A stretch of DNA of 64,000 nucleotides, taken from Halobacillus litoralis. GTDB taxonomy: Bacteria > Bacillota > Bacilli > Bacillales > Halobacillaceae. The DNA is taken from positions 1,172,001 through 1,236,000 of the forward strand of contig NZ_CP129016.1 of the NCBI RefSeq assembly GCF_020524085.2. The letters are read 5' to 3'. The position numbers and the translations under genes are program-made. Within the stretch, counting starts at the first letter, position 1; each line of letters starts with the position of its first letter. This document shows positions 8,832 through 17,762 of this stretch, one piece after another. A model generated the notes under the pieces. It worked only from the letters and a program-made list of their open reading frames with translations, was not told where the DNA came from and did not search any database.

Positions 8832-10121
8832 ATGAAGAAGCTATTTTTAATAGGCCTTGTACTTTTTATAATGACCGGCTGCAACGAGAAAAATGAGGAA
8901 GCTGAAGGACAGACAAATAAACAGTTGGAAGGTCACTGGGAGGGGGAAATTCAAATCCCCAACCAACCCTTGAACATTTTGATCGATTTTAAGTCTGGAG
9001 AAGATTGGAAAGGGACAATCACTATTCCTGCACAGAACGTTACAGATTTTTCATTAACTGAAATAGCTGCCAATGAAGGAAGTGTCTCTTTTCAGATGCC
9101 GCTTCCTGGTCAGTCCGTTCAGTTTGATGGAAAACTAGATGGAGAGCAACTGAGTGGGACTTTTACACAGAACGGACAAACTTTTCCATTTGCACTGACG
9201 AAAGGTGAAAAAGAAGGGGAAGAAGAAGAGGGGGAGTTCTTATCTATTGAAACTTCTACAGGACAATTATATGGCGAGTTATTGTTGCCTGATCATGAAG
9301 GTCCTTACCCTGTTGCTTTAATTATCCCAGGTTCAGGACCCACGGATCGGAATGGAAATTCTCAAGGTGCAGGAAGCAATAATAGTCTCAAACTTTTGGC
9401 AGAATCCTTAGCAGAGAAAGGGATTGCTTCCTTAAGATATGATAAAAGAGGCGCAGGCAAAAATATGAATGTCGTAACAGGCAACAGTGAAATGAGATTC
9501 GAAATTTTCATTGATGATGCTAAACAGTGGCTGGAAACGTTAGAAGATGATAAACGCTTCACAAATATAGCAGTGATTGGGCACAGTCAAGGTTCCCTTG
9601 TCGGAATGATGGCGGCAGGTGCTGAAACGACAGAAGCATTCATTTCCTTAGCAGGTGCCGGTCAAACTATTGATCATGTATTAGAAAAACAACTCGATGA
9701 CAGTTTACCGGAGGACTTGTTCAAAGAAAGTCAAACGATCCTTGGGGAAATGCGGGAAGGGAAGACGGTTGCTGATGTCAGCCAGTCTCTGCAAGGGGTG
9801 TTTGCTCCTGATGTCCAACCTTTTCTCCTTTCATGGATGGCATACGATCCTGCTGAGCAATTGGCTGAATTGGATGTTCCGACATTAATTGTGAATGGCA
9901 CGAACGATATTCAAGTACCGGAATCAGAAGCGCAACTCTTGAAAAAAGCAGAGCCCGAGGCGGAACTCATGCTTGTGGAAGGGATGAATCATGTGCTGAA
10001 GGAAGCCCCTGAGAATAGAGATGAGAACTTAGCGACCTACACAAACCCTGACCTGCCTCTTGCGGATGGACTTGTAGAGGGCATCATCGATTTCCTGAAC
10101 CAACACGGCTTTGGCCAGTAA
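8832..10121 (+). CDS. Lipoprotein with C-terminal alpha/beta hydrolase domain
   Basis: The N-terminus is a lipoprotein signal (MKKLFLIGLVLFIMTGC), so the mature protein should be lipid-anchored outside the membrane through the cysteine. Residues of about 35-130 form a beta-rich domain. An acidic linker (KEGEEEEGE) leads to a hydrolase domain. That domain has the oxyanion region IIPGSGPTDRNG, nucleophile elbow GHSQG, acid in NGTNDIQVP and histidine in EGMNHVLKE. The family includes extracellular esterases and thioesterase-like BAAT-type hydrolases; the substrate is unknown. ATG 8832 is preferred over the in-frame ATG 8826 because GGGAGG directly abuts 8826. The gene is monocistronic. Confidence 0.85.
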   Translation: MKKLFLIGLVLFIMTGCNEKNEEAEGQTNKQLEGHWEGEIQIPNQPLNILIDFKSGEDWKGTITIPAQNVTDFSLTEIAANEGSVSFQMPLPGQSVQFDGKLDGEQLSGTFTQNGQTFPFALTKGEKEGEEEEGEFLSIETSTGQLYGELLLPDHEGPYPVALIIPGSGPTDRNGNSQGAGSNNSLKLLAESLAEKGIASLRYDKRGAGKNMNVVTGNSEMRFEIFIDDAKQWLETLEDDKRFTNIAVIGHSQGSLVGMMAAGAETTEAFISLAGAGQTIDHVLEKQLDDSLPEDLFKESQTILGEMREGKTVADVSQSLQGVFAPDVQPFLLSWMAYDPAEQLAELDVPTLIVNGTNDIQVPESEAQLLKKAEPEAELMLVEGMNHVLKEAPENRDENLATYTNPDLPLADGLVEGIIDFLNQHGFGQ

Positions 10122-10173
10122 GGGACTCATCTTAAAGCGGAGTCTTCGAGATACAGGAGTTTGAATTAACAAG

Positions 10174-10214
10174 AAAAGAGAGGGACCGCCTATTTAGGTA
10201 GTCCCTCTCTTTTT
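10174..10214. terminator. Bidirectional terminator
   Basis: A strong hairpin (AAGAGAGGGAC / GTCCCTCTCTT) has A and T runs on either side. It serves the lipoprotein gene and the convergent Bax-inhibitor-like gene. Confidence 0.85.
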
Positions 10215-10220
10215 GAACGC

Positions 10221-10943
10221 TCAGCGTCTAAGTTTTTGAAGAAGGCGGAGAATTTCAATGTATAACCAGACAAGGGTTACGATTAAGCCGAACGCTCCGT
10301 ACCATTCCATGTGCTTGGGCGCACCCCGGTTGACGCCTTTTTCAATAAAATCAAAATCAAGAACGAGATTCAAAGCAGCGATGGCCACAATGAAGAGGCT
10401 GATGCCGATCCCAATAGGGCCGCTGGAATGAAGATAGGGGACGGTCATGCCGAAAAAGTTCAGGATGAAATTGACTAGATAAACGAGAAAAATACCTAAC
10501 GTGGCGGAAACGACCATCAGCCGAAAGTTTCTGGTGACCTTTATGACTCTTGTTGCATAAAGAATCAATAAAGCTCCCATCACGGCTAGTGTTAAGCTGA
10601 CTGCTTGAATGACAATTCCGGAATAAGCTCCCTCGACAAAGGCGGAAATACCGCCGATAAAAAAGCCTTCAAGGGCTGCGTATATAGGGGCAGTGACGGG
10701 CGCAGCTTTAGGGAAGAAGGCAGTAATCAAAGCGAAAATAAGCCCTCCAATGGCACCAATGACCATCATGAGTGTTACATCGACTCCAAGTGAGTACTGG
10801 TACCATGTGTACGCCGCTGTACCTACCAAAAATATAAACAGGAGGGCTATTTTTGCTGTCGTACCGCCCAAGGTCATCGTCTTACCTGATGTTGCAGAAC
10901 GCTGAAATGTATCGTCTTTTAAAACGGGATTTCCCGATCTCAT
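10221..10943 (-). CDS. Bax inhibitor-1/YccA family membrane protein
   Basis: This 240-residue protein has about seven membrane segments and belongs to the Bax inhibitor-1 superfamily. Family members form pH-sensitive calcium leak channels, as shown for B. subtilis YetJ. The C-terminal block DFDFIEKGVNRGAPKHMEWYG, followed by LVWLYIEILRLL, is characteristic of the YccA-type branch. A 30-residue soluble N-terminus (MRSGNPVLKDDTFQRS) precedes the first helix, also typical of this branch. Its physiological role in bacteria is unclear. The start has AAGGAGTGG upstream. It is transcribed alone. Confidence 0.9.
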   Translation of the reverse strand: MRSGNPVLKDDTFQRSATSGKTMTLGGTTAKIALLFIFLVGTAAYTWYQYSLGVDVTLMMVIGAIGGLIFALITAFFPKAAPVTAPIYAALEGFFIGGISAFVEGAYSGIVIQAVSLTLAVMGALLILYATRVIKVTRNFRLMVVSATLGIFLVYLVNFILNFFGMTVPYLHSSGPIGIGISLFIVAIAALNLVLDFDFIEKGVNRGAPKHMEWYGAFGLIVTLVWLYIEILRLLQKLRR

Positions 10944-11004
10944 TTTACCACTCCTTCTCTATGCATCTCCTATGTGATGTACCCTTCATGGACATGAGAA
11001 ACAC

Positions 11005-11625
11005 TTAATGGGCATACCACTTGTAAAGCTTTTTCGGTCGTCCGATTTTCTGATGGCTGACCACTTGCTTGACTTTGCCTTCCTCTAGCAAATGCATGAG
11101 GTACCGGTATACGGTCGGGTAGGCAAGGCCGATGTCCTTTGAGATGACGTCCACAGGATAGGCCTCACGATTTTTCTGCAAGTAGTTTGAAATGGAACTT
11201 AAAGTTCCTTTGCTGATTCCTTTGGCGGTAAATACATCATCATTATCTTCCTGCTTGTTTTTCATATTAGCAATTTGTGCATGTAGCTTGATTCTCGAAA
11301 TTAGATCAGGAGCTTTTACTGGTTTTAAGGCAAAGTCGGTGGCGCCTTCTTCCAGTAAACGATCAGCCACTTCTTGTCGTTCATCTACCGTCAGCACGAG
11401 AATAGGGACGACGGAATTGTGTTTTCGAATTTCCCTGACGGTTTGAAGGCCATCCATTTCCGGCATATGATAATCGACAAGTATGACGTCATACGTTCCT
11501 TTTAAAAACATATCGACACCTTCGCGTCCATTCATTGCTGTGTCTGATTCCCACCCGGCATGTTTACAAAACTCTGTAAGCATGTAACGTAAGGATTCGT
11601 CATTATCCATGATCAGTATTTTCAT
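11005..11625 (-). CDS. Response regulator with C-terminal winged-helix domain
   Basis: This is the output half of a two-component system. The receiver domain (residues 1-120) has the acidic pair at D7/D9, the phospho-acceptor D51 (ILVDYHMPEMDG) and a conserved lysine in ALKPVKAP. The C-terminal 60 residues form an HTH (PVDVISKDIGLAYPTVYRYLMHLLEEGKV-type) followed by a basic tail GRPKKLYKW, resembling the CitB/DcuR group that controls dicarboxylate uptake. The start has AAGGAGAG upstream, inside the end of the kinase gene, and the two genes overlap by 23 bases, so they are translationally coupled. No transport gene is adjacent, so the regulon cannot be told. Confidence 0.88.
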   Translation of the reverse strand: MKILIMDNDESLRYMLTEFCKHAGWESDTAMNGREGVDMFLKGTYDVILVDYHMPEMDGLQTVREIRKHNSVVPILVLTVDERQEVADRLLEEGATDFALKPVKAPDLISRIKLHAQIANMKNKQEDNDDVFTAKGISKGTLSSISNYLQKNREAYPVDVISKDIGLAYPTVYRYLMHLLEEGKVKQVVSHQKIGRPKKLYKWYAH

Positions 11626-12958
11626 CTCGTACTCTCTCCTTCGGTAAATGGATCCAGAATGTCGTTCCTACCCCTTGTTTGCTTTCAATGGATAGCTCCG
11701 CCCCGTGTTCTTGTACGACATTTTTAACGAATGTCAGCCCTACACCAGGATGGGATTTCGTACTGTATCCTGCATTCCAAATTTTATTGATATTGGATTG
11801 GCTAATGCCATGTCCATTGTCTTTTACACCAATCAGTATGCCTGATTGTTCTACTTTAGTAGCGATGGTCACTTTGGCATCATTTTTTCCCTCGACGGCA
11901 TCACTGGCATTATCAATTAAATTGACAAGCGCTCGTGTCATTCTGATTTTATTAATATAGATTTCAATATTTTCATCGGCGGCCAAATCGAACGCATAGA
12001 TGGTAGCTGAATCTGAAAGTTTGTTCGCGCGTACATATTCGATGAATGTTTTCAATGTGCACCAATTTTTCTTCTCGTGATATAAGATTTCAGAAACCAT
12101 ATCACTGGTCGCTTGAATAGAAGAGGATATTTTGTTGGTGTATTGAAGGATTTCTTCGTCCTTTGTTTTCATTTGAATGAGGCTGTTCAGTCCCTCCATC
12201 AGGGATAATGGAGTTTTCAAGTCATGAACGAGATGGAGCGCTTCTCTACCAGAACGTGACTCCACCATGTCGAGCCGGGCGATATCCAAGTCTTGTCTCA
12301 TTTTTGCTTTTTGTTCTGCAACAGTTAAGTACACGGCAAGGAAGGTTGCATTTACGATGAATACCGCGAAAAAGACGAGACTGTAAAAACTTAACGTACT
12401 GCCGAACCCTAACTCCGCAGCCATTCTTTTCACTTCCATGGAAATTTCCCCACCGCCAAAGCCGAAAGCGCTTAGGAAAAGTACCGTATCCAGCCATTGA
12501 AAACCGAATAGCAATTGGGCGAGAATGAAAGCTTTGAATACAGGGCGTAATTGACCATTTCCTAAAAAATGAAGGACGGCGATCGATAATAAAAGGAAAA
12601 TGGCAGGCCCGCCAAAATGATAGTTGATTGAATTGTACCCGTTAATCATGGCGTAAACCAATGGGATGATCACTACAGGGACGGCAACTTTCAACCATGG
12701 CCGGTTCAACTTCACTCCGAGCTCATCTCCGAGAAGAAGGGCCCCAATATAGTGGGGGAGCGCTCGTACCGTGTTTAACATGACGAGTCCGAATGCAGCC
12801 ATCATTAGTGTGGCCCCTGATGGAGCGGCTTGGAGTCTCTCGATGACAGCGGCTAGACCCGACCTCTCAACGCTCAGCCAGAGCGGCATCGTCACCCCGG
12901 TCAATATGAGAACGATTTTAATCCATATACTCTTCGACTTTAGCAATTCCGATATCAT
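11603..12958 (-). CDS. Membrane sensor histidine kinase
   Basis: The N-terminal half (about residues 1-215) carries seven or eight hydrophobic segments with no obvious extracellular domain, so signals are probably sensed in or near the membrane. The cytoplasmic part has an H-box (LVHDLKTPLSLMEG, His near residue 245), an N-box (LVNLIDNASDAV), G1 (DNGHGIS) and a G2 region (GVGLTFVKNVV). It should autophosphorylate and pass phosphate to the overlapping response regulator downstream. No PAS domain is seen, unlike typical CitA/DcuS kinases. The start is most likely ATG 12958, with AGGG eight bases upstream. An in-frame GTG at 12967 is the alternative. Confidence 0.87.
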   Translation of the reverse strand: MISELLKSKSIWIKIVLILTGVTMPLWLSVERSGLAAVIERLQAAPSGATLMMAAFGLVMLNTVRALPHYIGALLLGDELGVKLNRPWLKVAVPVVIIPLVYAMINGYNSINYHFGGPAIFLLLSIAVLHFLGNGQLRPVFKAFILAQLLFGFQWLDTVLFLSAFGFGGGEISMEVKRMAAELGFGSTLSFYSLVFFAVFIVNATFLAVYLTVAEQKAKMRQDLDIARLDMVESRSGREALHLVHDLKTPLSLMEGLNSLIQMKTKDEEILQYTNKISSSIQATSDMVSEILYHEKKNWCTLKTFIEYVRANKLSDSATIYAFDLAADENIEIYINKIRMTRALVNLIDNASDAVEGKNDAKVTIATKVEQSGILIGVKDNGHGISQSNINKIWNAGYSTKSHPGVGLTFVKNVVQEHGAELSIESKQGVGTTFWIHLPKERVRDENTDHG

Positions 12959-13139
12959 GGCAGTCACCCTAACGACGAGATCTTTCTATATATTCTAATA
13001 TATGAGACTGATATTTTCGATTCTTTTTTCCTTTGAAGCACTACAAAGTGATGTTTTTCCATTCTTATCTTCTATGGAAAACCTGGCAGGCGGTAGTATA
13101 ATAGACATATATATTCAAGGATGAAAGGTGTCCGCAACT

Positions 13140-13745
13140 ATGATCATAATCATTGATAACTATGATTCATTCACATATAACTTAGCCCAATATTTTAAAC
13201 AGATGGATTCAGAAGTAATCGTAAAAAGAAACGATGAATGGCAGATCGAAGAGATCCGTTCGCTCGAACCGAGTCTTATTGTCCTTTCCCCCGGACCGGG
13301 GAGGCCGGAAGAATCAGGGATTTGCAAGGAAGTTTTGCATCATTTTGGTGGAGAAATTCCCTTATTAGGCATTTGCCTAGGCCACCAACTGATGGTTGAA
13401 CATTTTGGGGGGATCGTCGTCAAAGGAAATCAACCGATGCACGGCAAAGTAACGACAATTACGAATGATGGCCGGACCATGTTTCACAAGCTCCCCGGAT
13501 CTTTCCGAGTCACCCGTTACCATTCTCTTCAGGCAGATTTACCTTCATTACCGGAAAAGCTCGAAGTTACGGCCCTTTCTGAAGATGGTGTCATTATGGG
13601 GGTACGCCACCGGTACAAGATGATGGAAGGCATACAATTCCACCCCGAGTCGATATTGACGGAGTATGGGTATGACCTGCTTCGAAACTTTCATGTCCGG
13701 GCTGTTCGCTACAAGGCAAGTAGAAGAGAGGAGGTAGGCGTATGA
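13140..13745 (+). CDS. pabA: Aminodeoxychorismate/anthranilate synthase glutamine amidotransferase
   Basis: This is a class I glutamine amidotransferase that supplies ammonia to the synthase subunit encoded next. The catalytic Cys79 lies in LLGICLGHQ, and the His-Glu pair is in FHPESI. The N-terminus IIIIDNYDSFTYNL is diagnostic for the TrpG/PabA family. Folate (p-aminobenzoate) use rather than tryptophan is inferred from the PabB-PabC fusion encoded downstream. In Bacillus the same subunit can serve both pathways. ATG 13140 is chosen because AAAGGTG lies nine bases upstream. The stop overlaps the next start codon by four bases (ATGA). Confidence 0.93.
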   Translation: MIIIIDNYDSFTYNLAQYFKQMDSEVIVKRNDEWQIEEIRSLEPSLIVLSPGPGRPEESGICKEVLHHFGGEIPLLGICLGHQLMVEHFGGIVVKGNQPMHGKVTTITNDGRTMFHKLPGSFRVTRYHSLQADLPSLPEKLEVTALSEDGVIMGVRHRYKMMEGIQFHPESILTEYGYDLLRNFHVRAVRYKASRREEVGV

Positions 13746-15488
13746 CAACCTCACCTTTTTTGCAGTTTGAATTCTCAAATGCCCAGGGGGACCCGGACCA
13801 TAAAGTGTTTCAACAACCGGTTGAGGTCCTCACGACCGATGATGTGAGCGAGGTGAAATCAGTCTTCAAGCGGGTGGAAGAAAGGCTCGACGAGGGTTAC
13901 TATGTAGCTGGCTATGTATCCTATGAAGCTGCCCCTGCTTTTGATCAGGCCTTTCGCGTTCATCCTCATCCGGAATGGCCGCTTGTGTGGTTCGGAGTGT
14001 TCGATCGATTTGAAACAGATTGGAAGGATGCAGGTTCCAGGCTGTTTCATGTATCAGACTGGGAGTTGCGTGGGAATTATGCTTCCTATCAAAAAGGAAT
14101 AGAAGAAGTGAAAGCGGGGATTGAACGGGGGGATACGTATCAGGTGAACTTTACAACCAGAATGGAAGCCTCTTTCTCTGGGGATGATTATACGTTTTAT
14201 AGAAGACTTGTGAGAAATCAGCAGTCTTCCTATAGTGCCTACCTAAACATGGGGGAAAAGCGGATTCTGTCTGCTTCTCCGGAGTTGTTTTTCCGAGTCG
14301 ATGGAAACCAATTAAAAACAAAGCCAATGAAAGGAACGGCATCAAGAGGAAGGGATTCCAAAGAGGATGAGTCTAAGCGGGGGGGAACTTCAGACATCAC
14401 ATAAGGAGCGATCCGAGAACCTTATGATTGTTGATTTGTTGAGAAATGATCTAGGTAGAATCGCTGTACCTGGTAGTGTTCATGTCCCTAACCTGTTCGA
14501 AGTGGAAACCTATCCGACCGTCCATCAGATGACTTCAACGGTGGTAGGCCGTTTGTCTGAAGATTACACCATGTACGAATTATTTCAGGCTTTGTTTCCG
14601 TGTGGCTCGATTACAGGAGCTCCAAAAGTGAGGACCATGGAATACATTCAAAGATTAGAAGACTCGCCACGCGAGGTATATTGCGGCGCCATCGGTTATA
14701 TGACGCCTGAGAAAGAAGCCGTTTTCAATGTCCCTATTCGTACAGTTATGATTGATCAGAAGCAAGAAAGAGCTGTTTATGGTACAGGTGGAGGTATTAC
14801 TTGGGAATCAACTTCAGAGGGGGAGTATGAGGAGTTGAAGACGAAGGCGCGTCTCCTCACAGAAGATCGGCCAAGATTTCAACTTTTGGAGACGATGAAG
14901 TTGGAAAATGGCGTGATTGATTTACTTGACGATCACCTGGACCGAATCACGGCAACGGCTTCGTATTTCGCTTACCCTATTAAAAGAAGTGATTTAGAGA
15001 ACAAATGCTCTCAAGTAACCACCGCTTATCCAAATGGTCTCTATAAAACTCGCATGCTTGTTGATGAAGAAGGGAAAGCTGAAATAGAAGTCCATGGTTT
15101 AACGCCACCCGCTTCTTGTGTGACCGGCACCTTATCTGAAGAACCTGTAAACGAAGAGGATCCATTTCTGTTTCATAAAACCACTCACCGGTGTGTATAT
15201 CAACGTCATCGATCTGACGAAGCGGAAGCGACGTTGCTTTGGAATCGCAGAGGTGAATTAACGGAATTTACAATAGCTAATCTTGTCGTAAACATCGACG
15301 GTCAATACTATACCCCTCCTGTTAGTTGTGGATTACTGGCAGGAACTTATAGGAAAGACTTATTAAGAAGTGGAAAACTGAAAGAAAAGGTTCTCTATAA
15401 AAAGGATATCCACATGTTCGATGAAGTATGGATGATTAACGCTGTTAGAGGCTGGGTGAAGGTTGAACTACAGGAGAAGGCTCAATAA
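13742..15488 (+). pseudogene. pabB: PabB-PabC fusion (aminodeoxychorismate synthase component I / lyase), frameshifted
   Basis: The intact reading would be about 581 residues. The N-terminal two thirds is a chorismate-binding enzyme converting chorismate to aminodeoxychorismate. It shows KPMKGTASRG, DLLRNDLGRI, CGSITGAPK and YCGAIGY. The C-terminal third is a PLP-dependent lyase (LLETMKLENG, FHKTTHR, ELTEFTIANLVV) that releases p-aminobenzoate, so one chain covers both steps. As read, the frame stops at 14404. Removing one G from the seven-G run at 14379-14385 joins ...ESKRG to ELQTSHKERSENL, as expected. Translation is coupled to pabA. Sequence error is as likely as a real mutation, because no other folate pab gene is in view. 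Confidence 0.9.
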
Positions 15489-15509
15489 TCCAAAGGAGTG
15501 CTTCGTTTA

Positions 15510-15881
15510 ATGAAAAAACATATCGTTTTTTATGACGCACAGTGTCCGTTTTGTTTTTATGTGAAGAAAACATTCCGAACGTTCGATTGGTTTCATCAAA
15601 TTAAATGGGTAGCTGTCCAGGAGACAGAAGAGATGGGGAAGTACCCTTACTTGGAAGGCAGGAATACGCTGGATGAGATTCATATGCTGACAAAAGAAGG
15701 AGAAGTGAAACAAGGTTTTGAAACCATTCGTAAACTTCTGCTTTCTCTGCCTTTATTCACTGTGATCGGCATTCTTCTTTCTTTTCCGGGTATCGACCGG
15801 GTGGGTTCTCCATTATACCGCTGGTTTTCTGATCACAGACACCAATGGTTCGGCCGCTACGACCTTCCCAGATACGCATAA
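15510..15881 (+). CDS. DCC-family thiol-disulfide oxidoreductase (DUF393)
   Basis: This is a 123-residue protein of the DCC family, named for the N-terminal motif seen here as FYDAQCPFC (Cys12 and Cys15 form a CxxC pair). These proteins are thioredoxin-like and predicted to act in redox exchange, but no substrate is established. One hydrophobic stretch lies in the C-terminal half (LSLPLFTVIGILLSF). ATG 15510 is preferred, with AAAGGAG eleven bases upstream. An in-frame GTG at 15498 overlaps that site. It starts 21 bases after the pab fusion, so it is probably the last gene of the pab operon. Confidence 0.85.
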   Translation: MKKHIVFYDAQCPFCFYVKKTFRTFDWFHQIKWVAVQETEEMGKYPYLEGRNTLDEIHMLTKEGEVKQGFETIRKLLLSLPLFTVIGILLSFPGIDRVGSPLYRWFSDHRHQWFGRYDLPRYA

Positions 15882-15905
15882 AAACCCTCATCAACGAGGG
15901 TTTTT
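15880..15905 (+). terminator. Terminator of the pab operon
   Basis: The hairpin AAAACCCTC-atcaac-GAGGGTTTTT starts at the stop codon and ends in a T run. Confidence 0.85.
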
Positions 15906-15917
15906 ATTATGGTAAAT

Positions 15918-16581
15918 GGCAGGATTGTGGGAGACTTGATTTCGATATGTTTGTGTGAGTTTAGGGGCTGCGGGAAAAGGTTCGTCTTGCTCCATCGTCC
16001 AGACACTCGCGTCATAAGCAGAACAGCAAAGGAATGAAAAACACATTCCTTTGCTGTTCTGTTTATGCCAGTCGTGTCTACCAGGACGATTCCGCATTTG
16101 AACACTTTCCATGGGGCGGGCGGTGAGCCTCCTCAGGCTGCTCCGGGGTCTCACCTGTCCCACACGTCCCATAGGAGTCTCACCGTTTCCCTCCGCCCCT
16201 TTGCCATATGAGGTTCTCGAAATCATGATAGGTATAATCAGCATCCACACTTAAGGAAAGTGGGTAAATAATTGTCATCATAGCAAGCATTTTACGCCTG
16301 AAATCTGGTGTAGTGCGCTTTATACATAAATTTTAGTTATCGTGGAAGACAATCCTGCGCGGTAGAGGGATTCGTTTCTCTCTTACTTCAAATGGGGTGG
16401 TTGGGAAGCTGCGAGACTCCCGCGGGAATGGATTGGCTGGAGAGACCCCGCAGAGCTTTAGCTCGAGGAGGCTCTCCGTCATCCCCGCAGGAAAGCGAGT
16501 AGTTTCCCAACCACCCCATTACGCTCAATCTGGAAAACGACTCCCGGTGATCTCGAAACTGAGTCTTCCACAATCGGGAGC
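15918..16581. repeat. Long intergenic repeat, copy 2 (inverted relative to copy 1, with an insertion)
   Basis: This is the same element type as copy 1 but in reverse orientation: module B (minus strand, 15964-16201), a spacer, module A (plus strand, 16394-16518), and the end GATCTCGAAACTGAGTCTTC. The left end is degenerate (GGGAGACTTGATTTCGAT). Module B is interrupted by about 120 extra bases (15985-16104) that carry their own palindrome. The element lies between the 3' ends of convergent genes. Confidence 0.8.
15994..16090. repeat. Palindromic insertion nested in repeat copy 2
   Basis: The core arms AGAACAGCAAAGGAATG (16020-16036) and its exact reverse complement (16044-16060) flank a seven-base loop. 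Outer arms ATCGTCC-AGACAC and GTGTCT-ACCA-GGACGAT extend the fold. Comparison with copy 4 shows that the flanking repeat sequence is continuous without it. It is therefore an insertion or a small mobile palindrome. Confidence 0.65.
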
Positions 16582-16596
16582 TGTTGTGGGGAAGGG

Positions 16597-16758
16597 TTAT
16601 TTGTGTTTTTTTCTTAGCATGCTGTATGAACCGAGAGCGATGACGATAATGGCGAAGGTTAGGGATGTCCATTGGCCGTTCGAGATGCCTTGATAAAGAC
16701 CATGCGAAAGAAACAATAAACATAAAATAAGGAACAATACCAACGATACTTTATTCAT
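16597..16758 (-). CDS. Small membrane protein, 53 residues
   Basis: A short gene with a strong ribosome binding site (AGGAGG, six bases before ATG 16758). The product starts MNKVSLVLFLILCLLF and has two hydrophobic segments. The second is LTFAIIVIALGSY, separated from the first by a polar turn (HGLYQGISNGQW). It ends in a basic tail RKKHK. I do not recognise a family. The good start signal and the hydrophobic-polar pattern support a real two-helix membrane protein. Its 3' end faces repeat copy 2, and it diverges from the RsbR-like gene. Confidence 0.7.
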   Translation of the reverse strand: MNKVSLVLFLILCLLFLSHGLYQGISNGQWTSLTFAIIVIALGSYSMLRKKHK

Positions 16759-16869
16759 AATGTCCTCCTATGCGTAAACTTCCTTTATCATACCGGAGGA
16801 TGTTCGTTTTATCTAGTGTTCTGTGTTACATTATTATTGGATAATAATTTGAGCTGAGGGGTTTCCAAG

Positions 16870-17694
16870 ATGAGAGAAGAAATTACATATATCGGTGAAA
16901 AAATTGAGAAATGCTCGGAACAATTGGCTAATCGGGTGCGAGAGTTGAAAACAGAAGAGTTCGGGGCAGCTACCATTCGAACAGCAAATTGGGAAGAACT
17001 CTTCTCCTATATCGGTGAAGTGATCATCGGGGATGGTGCTTCTTCCATGCAGCACATTGAAATGTGGGCGGATCGCGAAGGAGAGCAGAAGGTAGAGGCG
17101 GAAGTCGAGCTGGATCAATCCCTGCGGACGATGAACTTTGTTCGTCGAGCGATTTGGGGAATATTTTCTGAAGAGTTATCCAATGATGAGTTTTCTTCTT
17201 CCACGGTGGTACACGTCTGCAAAACCATTAATGAAGTATTAGATGAAATTACGAAACACTTCAGTCAAACGTACTCCAGAAACATTCGTATGGAGTGGGA
17301 AAGAAAAGAAATGCGGATGGCTGAACTGTCTGTGCCCGTTGTACCGATTACAAAGGGAGTAGCTGTGCTGCCATTGATTGGAGAAGTGGATACCAATCGT
17401 GCTCAGTCAATCATGGAAACCTCCTTAAATAAGAGTTCTGAATTTGAATTGGATTACCTTTTTATTGATGTATCTGGTGTTCCGGTGATCGACACGGTCA
17501 TTGCTAATTACATTTATCAGGTCGTTCATGCTCTTGAACTTGTTGGTGTTCATGCGACTCTAACAGGATTAAGGCCGGAAACAGCGAAATCTCTTGTAGA
17601 TATGGGTGTAAACTTCACTAAAGTCCATACAAAGGCGGGTTTGCATCAGGCTCTAGAAGAGATCGGCATTTACATACATCATGGTGATTCATAA
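16870..17694 (+). CDS. RsbR-family stressosome protein (STAS domain)
   Basis: This is a paralogue of RsbR, a scaffold protein of the stressosome that relays environmental stress to SigB. The N-terminal 140 residues are a helical sensor-like region (RsbR N-domain type). The C-terminal STAS domain (about 155-270) has the signature FIDVSGVPVIDT, where family members carry a phosphorylated Thr or Ser in the D-[IV]-[ST]-G position; here it is serine. LTGLRPETAKSLVDMGV matches the second phosphorylation segment. It is soluble. No rsbS, rsbT or sigB gene lies nearby, so this is an unlinked paralogue, as is usual. A terminator follows. Confidence 0.85.
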   Translation: MREEITYIGEKIEKCSEQLANRVRELKTEEFGAATIRTANWEELFSYIGEVIIGDGASSMQHIEMWADREGEQKVEAEVELDQSLRTMNFVRRAIWGIFSEELSNDEFSSSTVVHVCKTINEVLDEITKHFSQTYSRNIRMEWERKEMRMAELSVPVVPITKGVAVLPLIGEVDTNRAQSIMETSLNKSSEFELDYLFIDVSGVPVIDTVIANYIYQVVHALELVGVHATLTGLRPETAKSLVDMGVNFTKVHTKAGLHQALEEIGIYIHHGDS

Positions 17695-17704
17695 TAGGAT
17701 ACAG

Positions 17705-17742
17705 AAAAGGACTGAGAAATAACATTTCTCAGTCCTTTTTTC
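17705..17742. terminator. Terminator between RsbR-like gene and reductase gene
   Basis: The hairpin AAGGACTGAGAAAT-aac-ATTTCTCAGTCCTT is followed by six Ts. It lies between convergent genes. Confidence 0.9.
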
Positions 17743-17762
17743 GGTTGATTTTTTATCGACCG

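Noticed and set aside
14379..14385. Programmed frameshift in pabB
   Set aside because: No internal ribosome site or downstream pseudoknot is apparent, and similar single-base errors occur in many homopolymers of the window.
15891..16723. Open frames of about 100-120 codons on the minus strand over repeat copy 2
   Set aside because: They follow the palindromic repeat sequence, are Arg/Pro/Ser-rich and lack family similarity or start signals.
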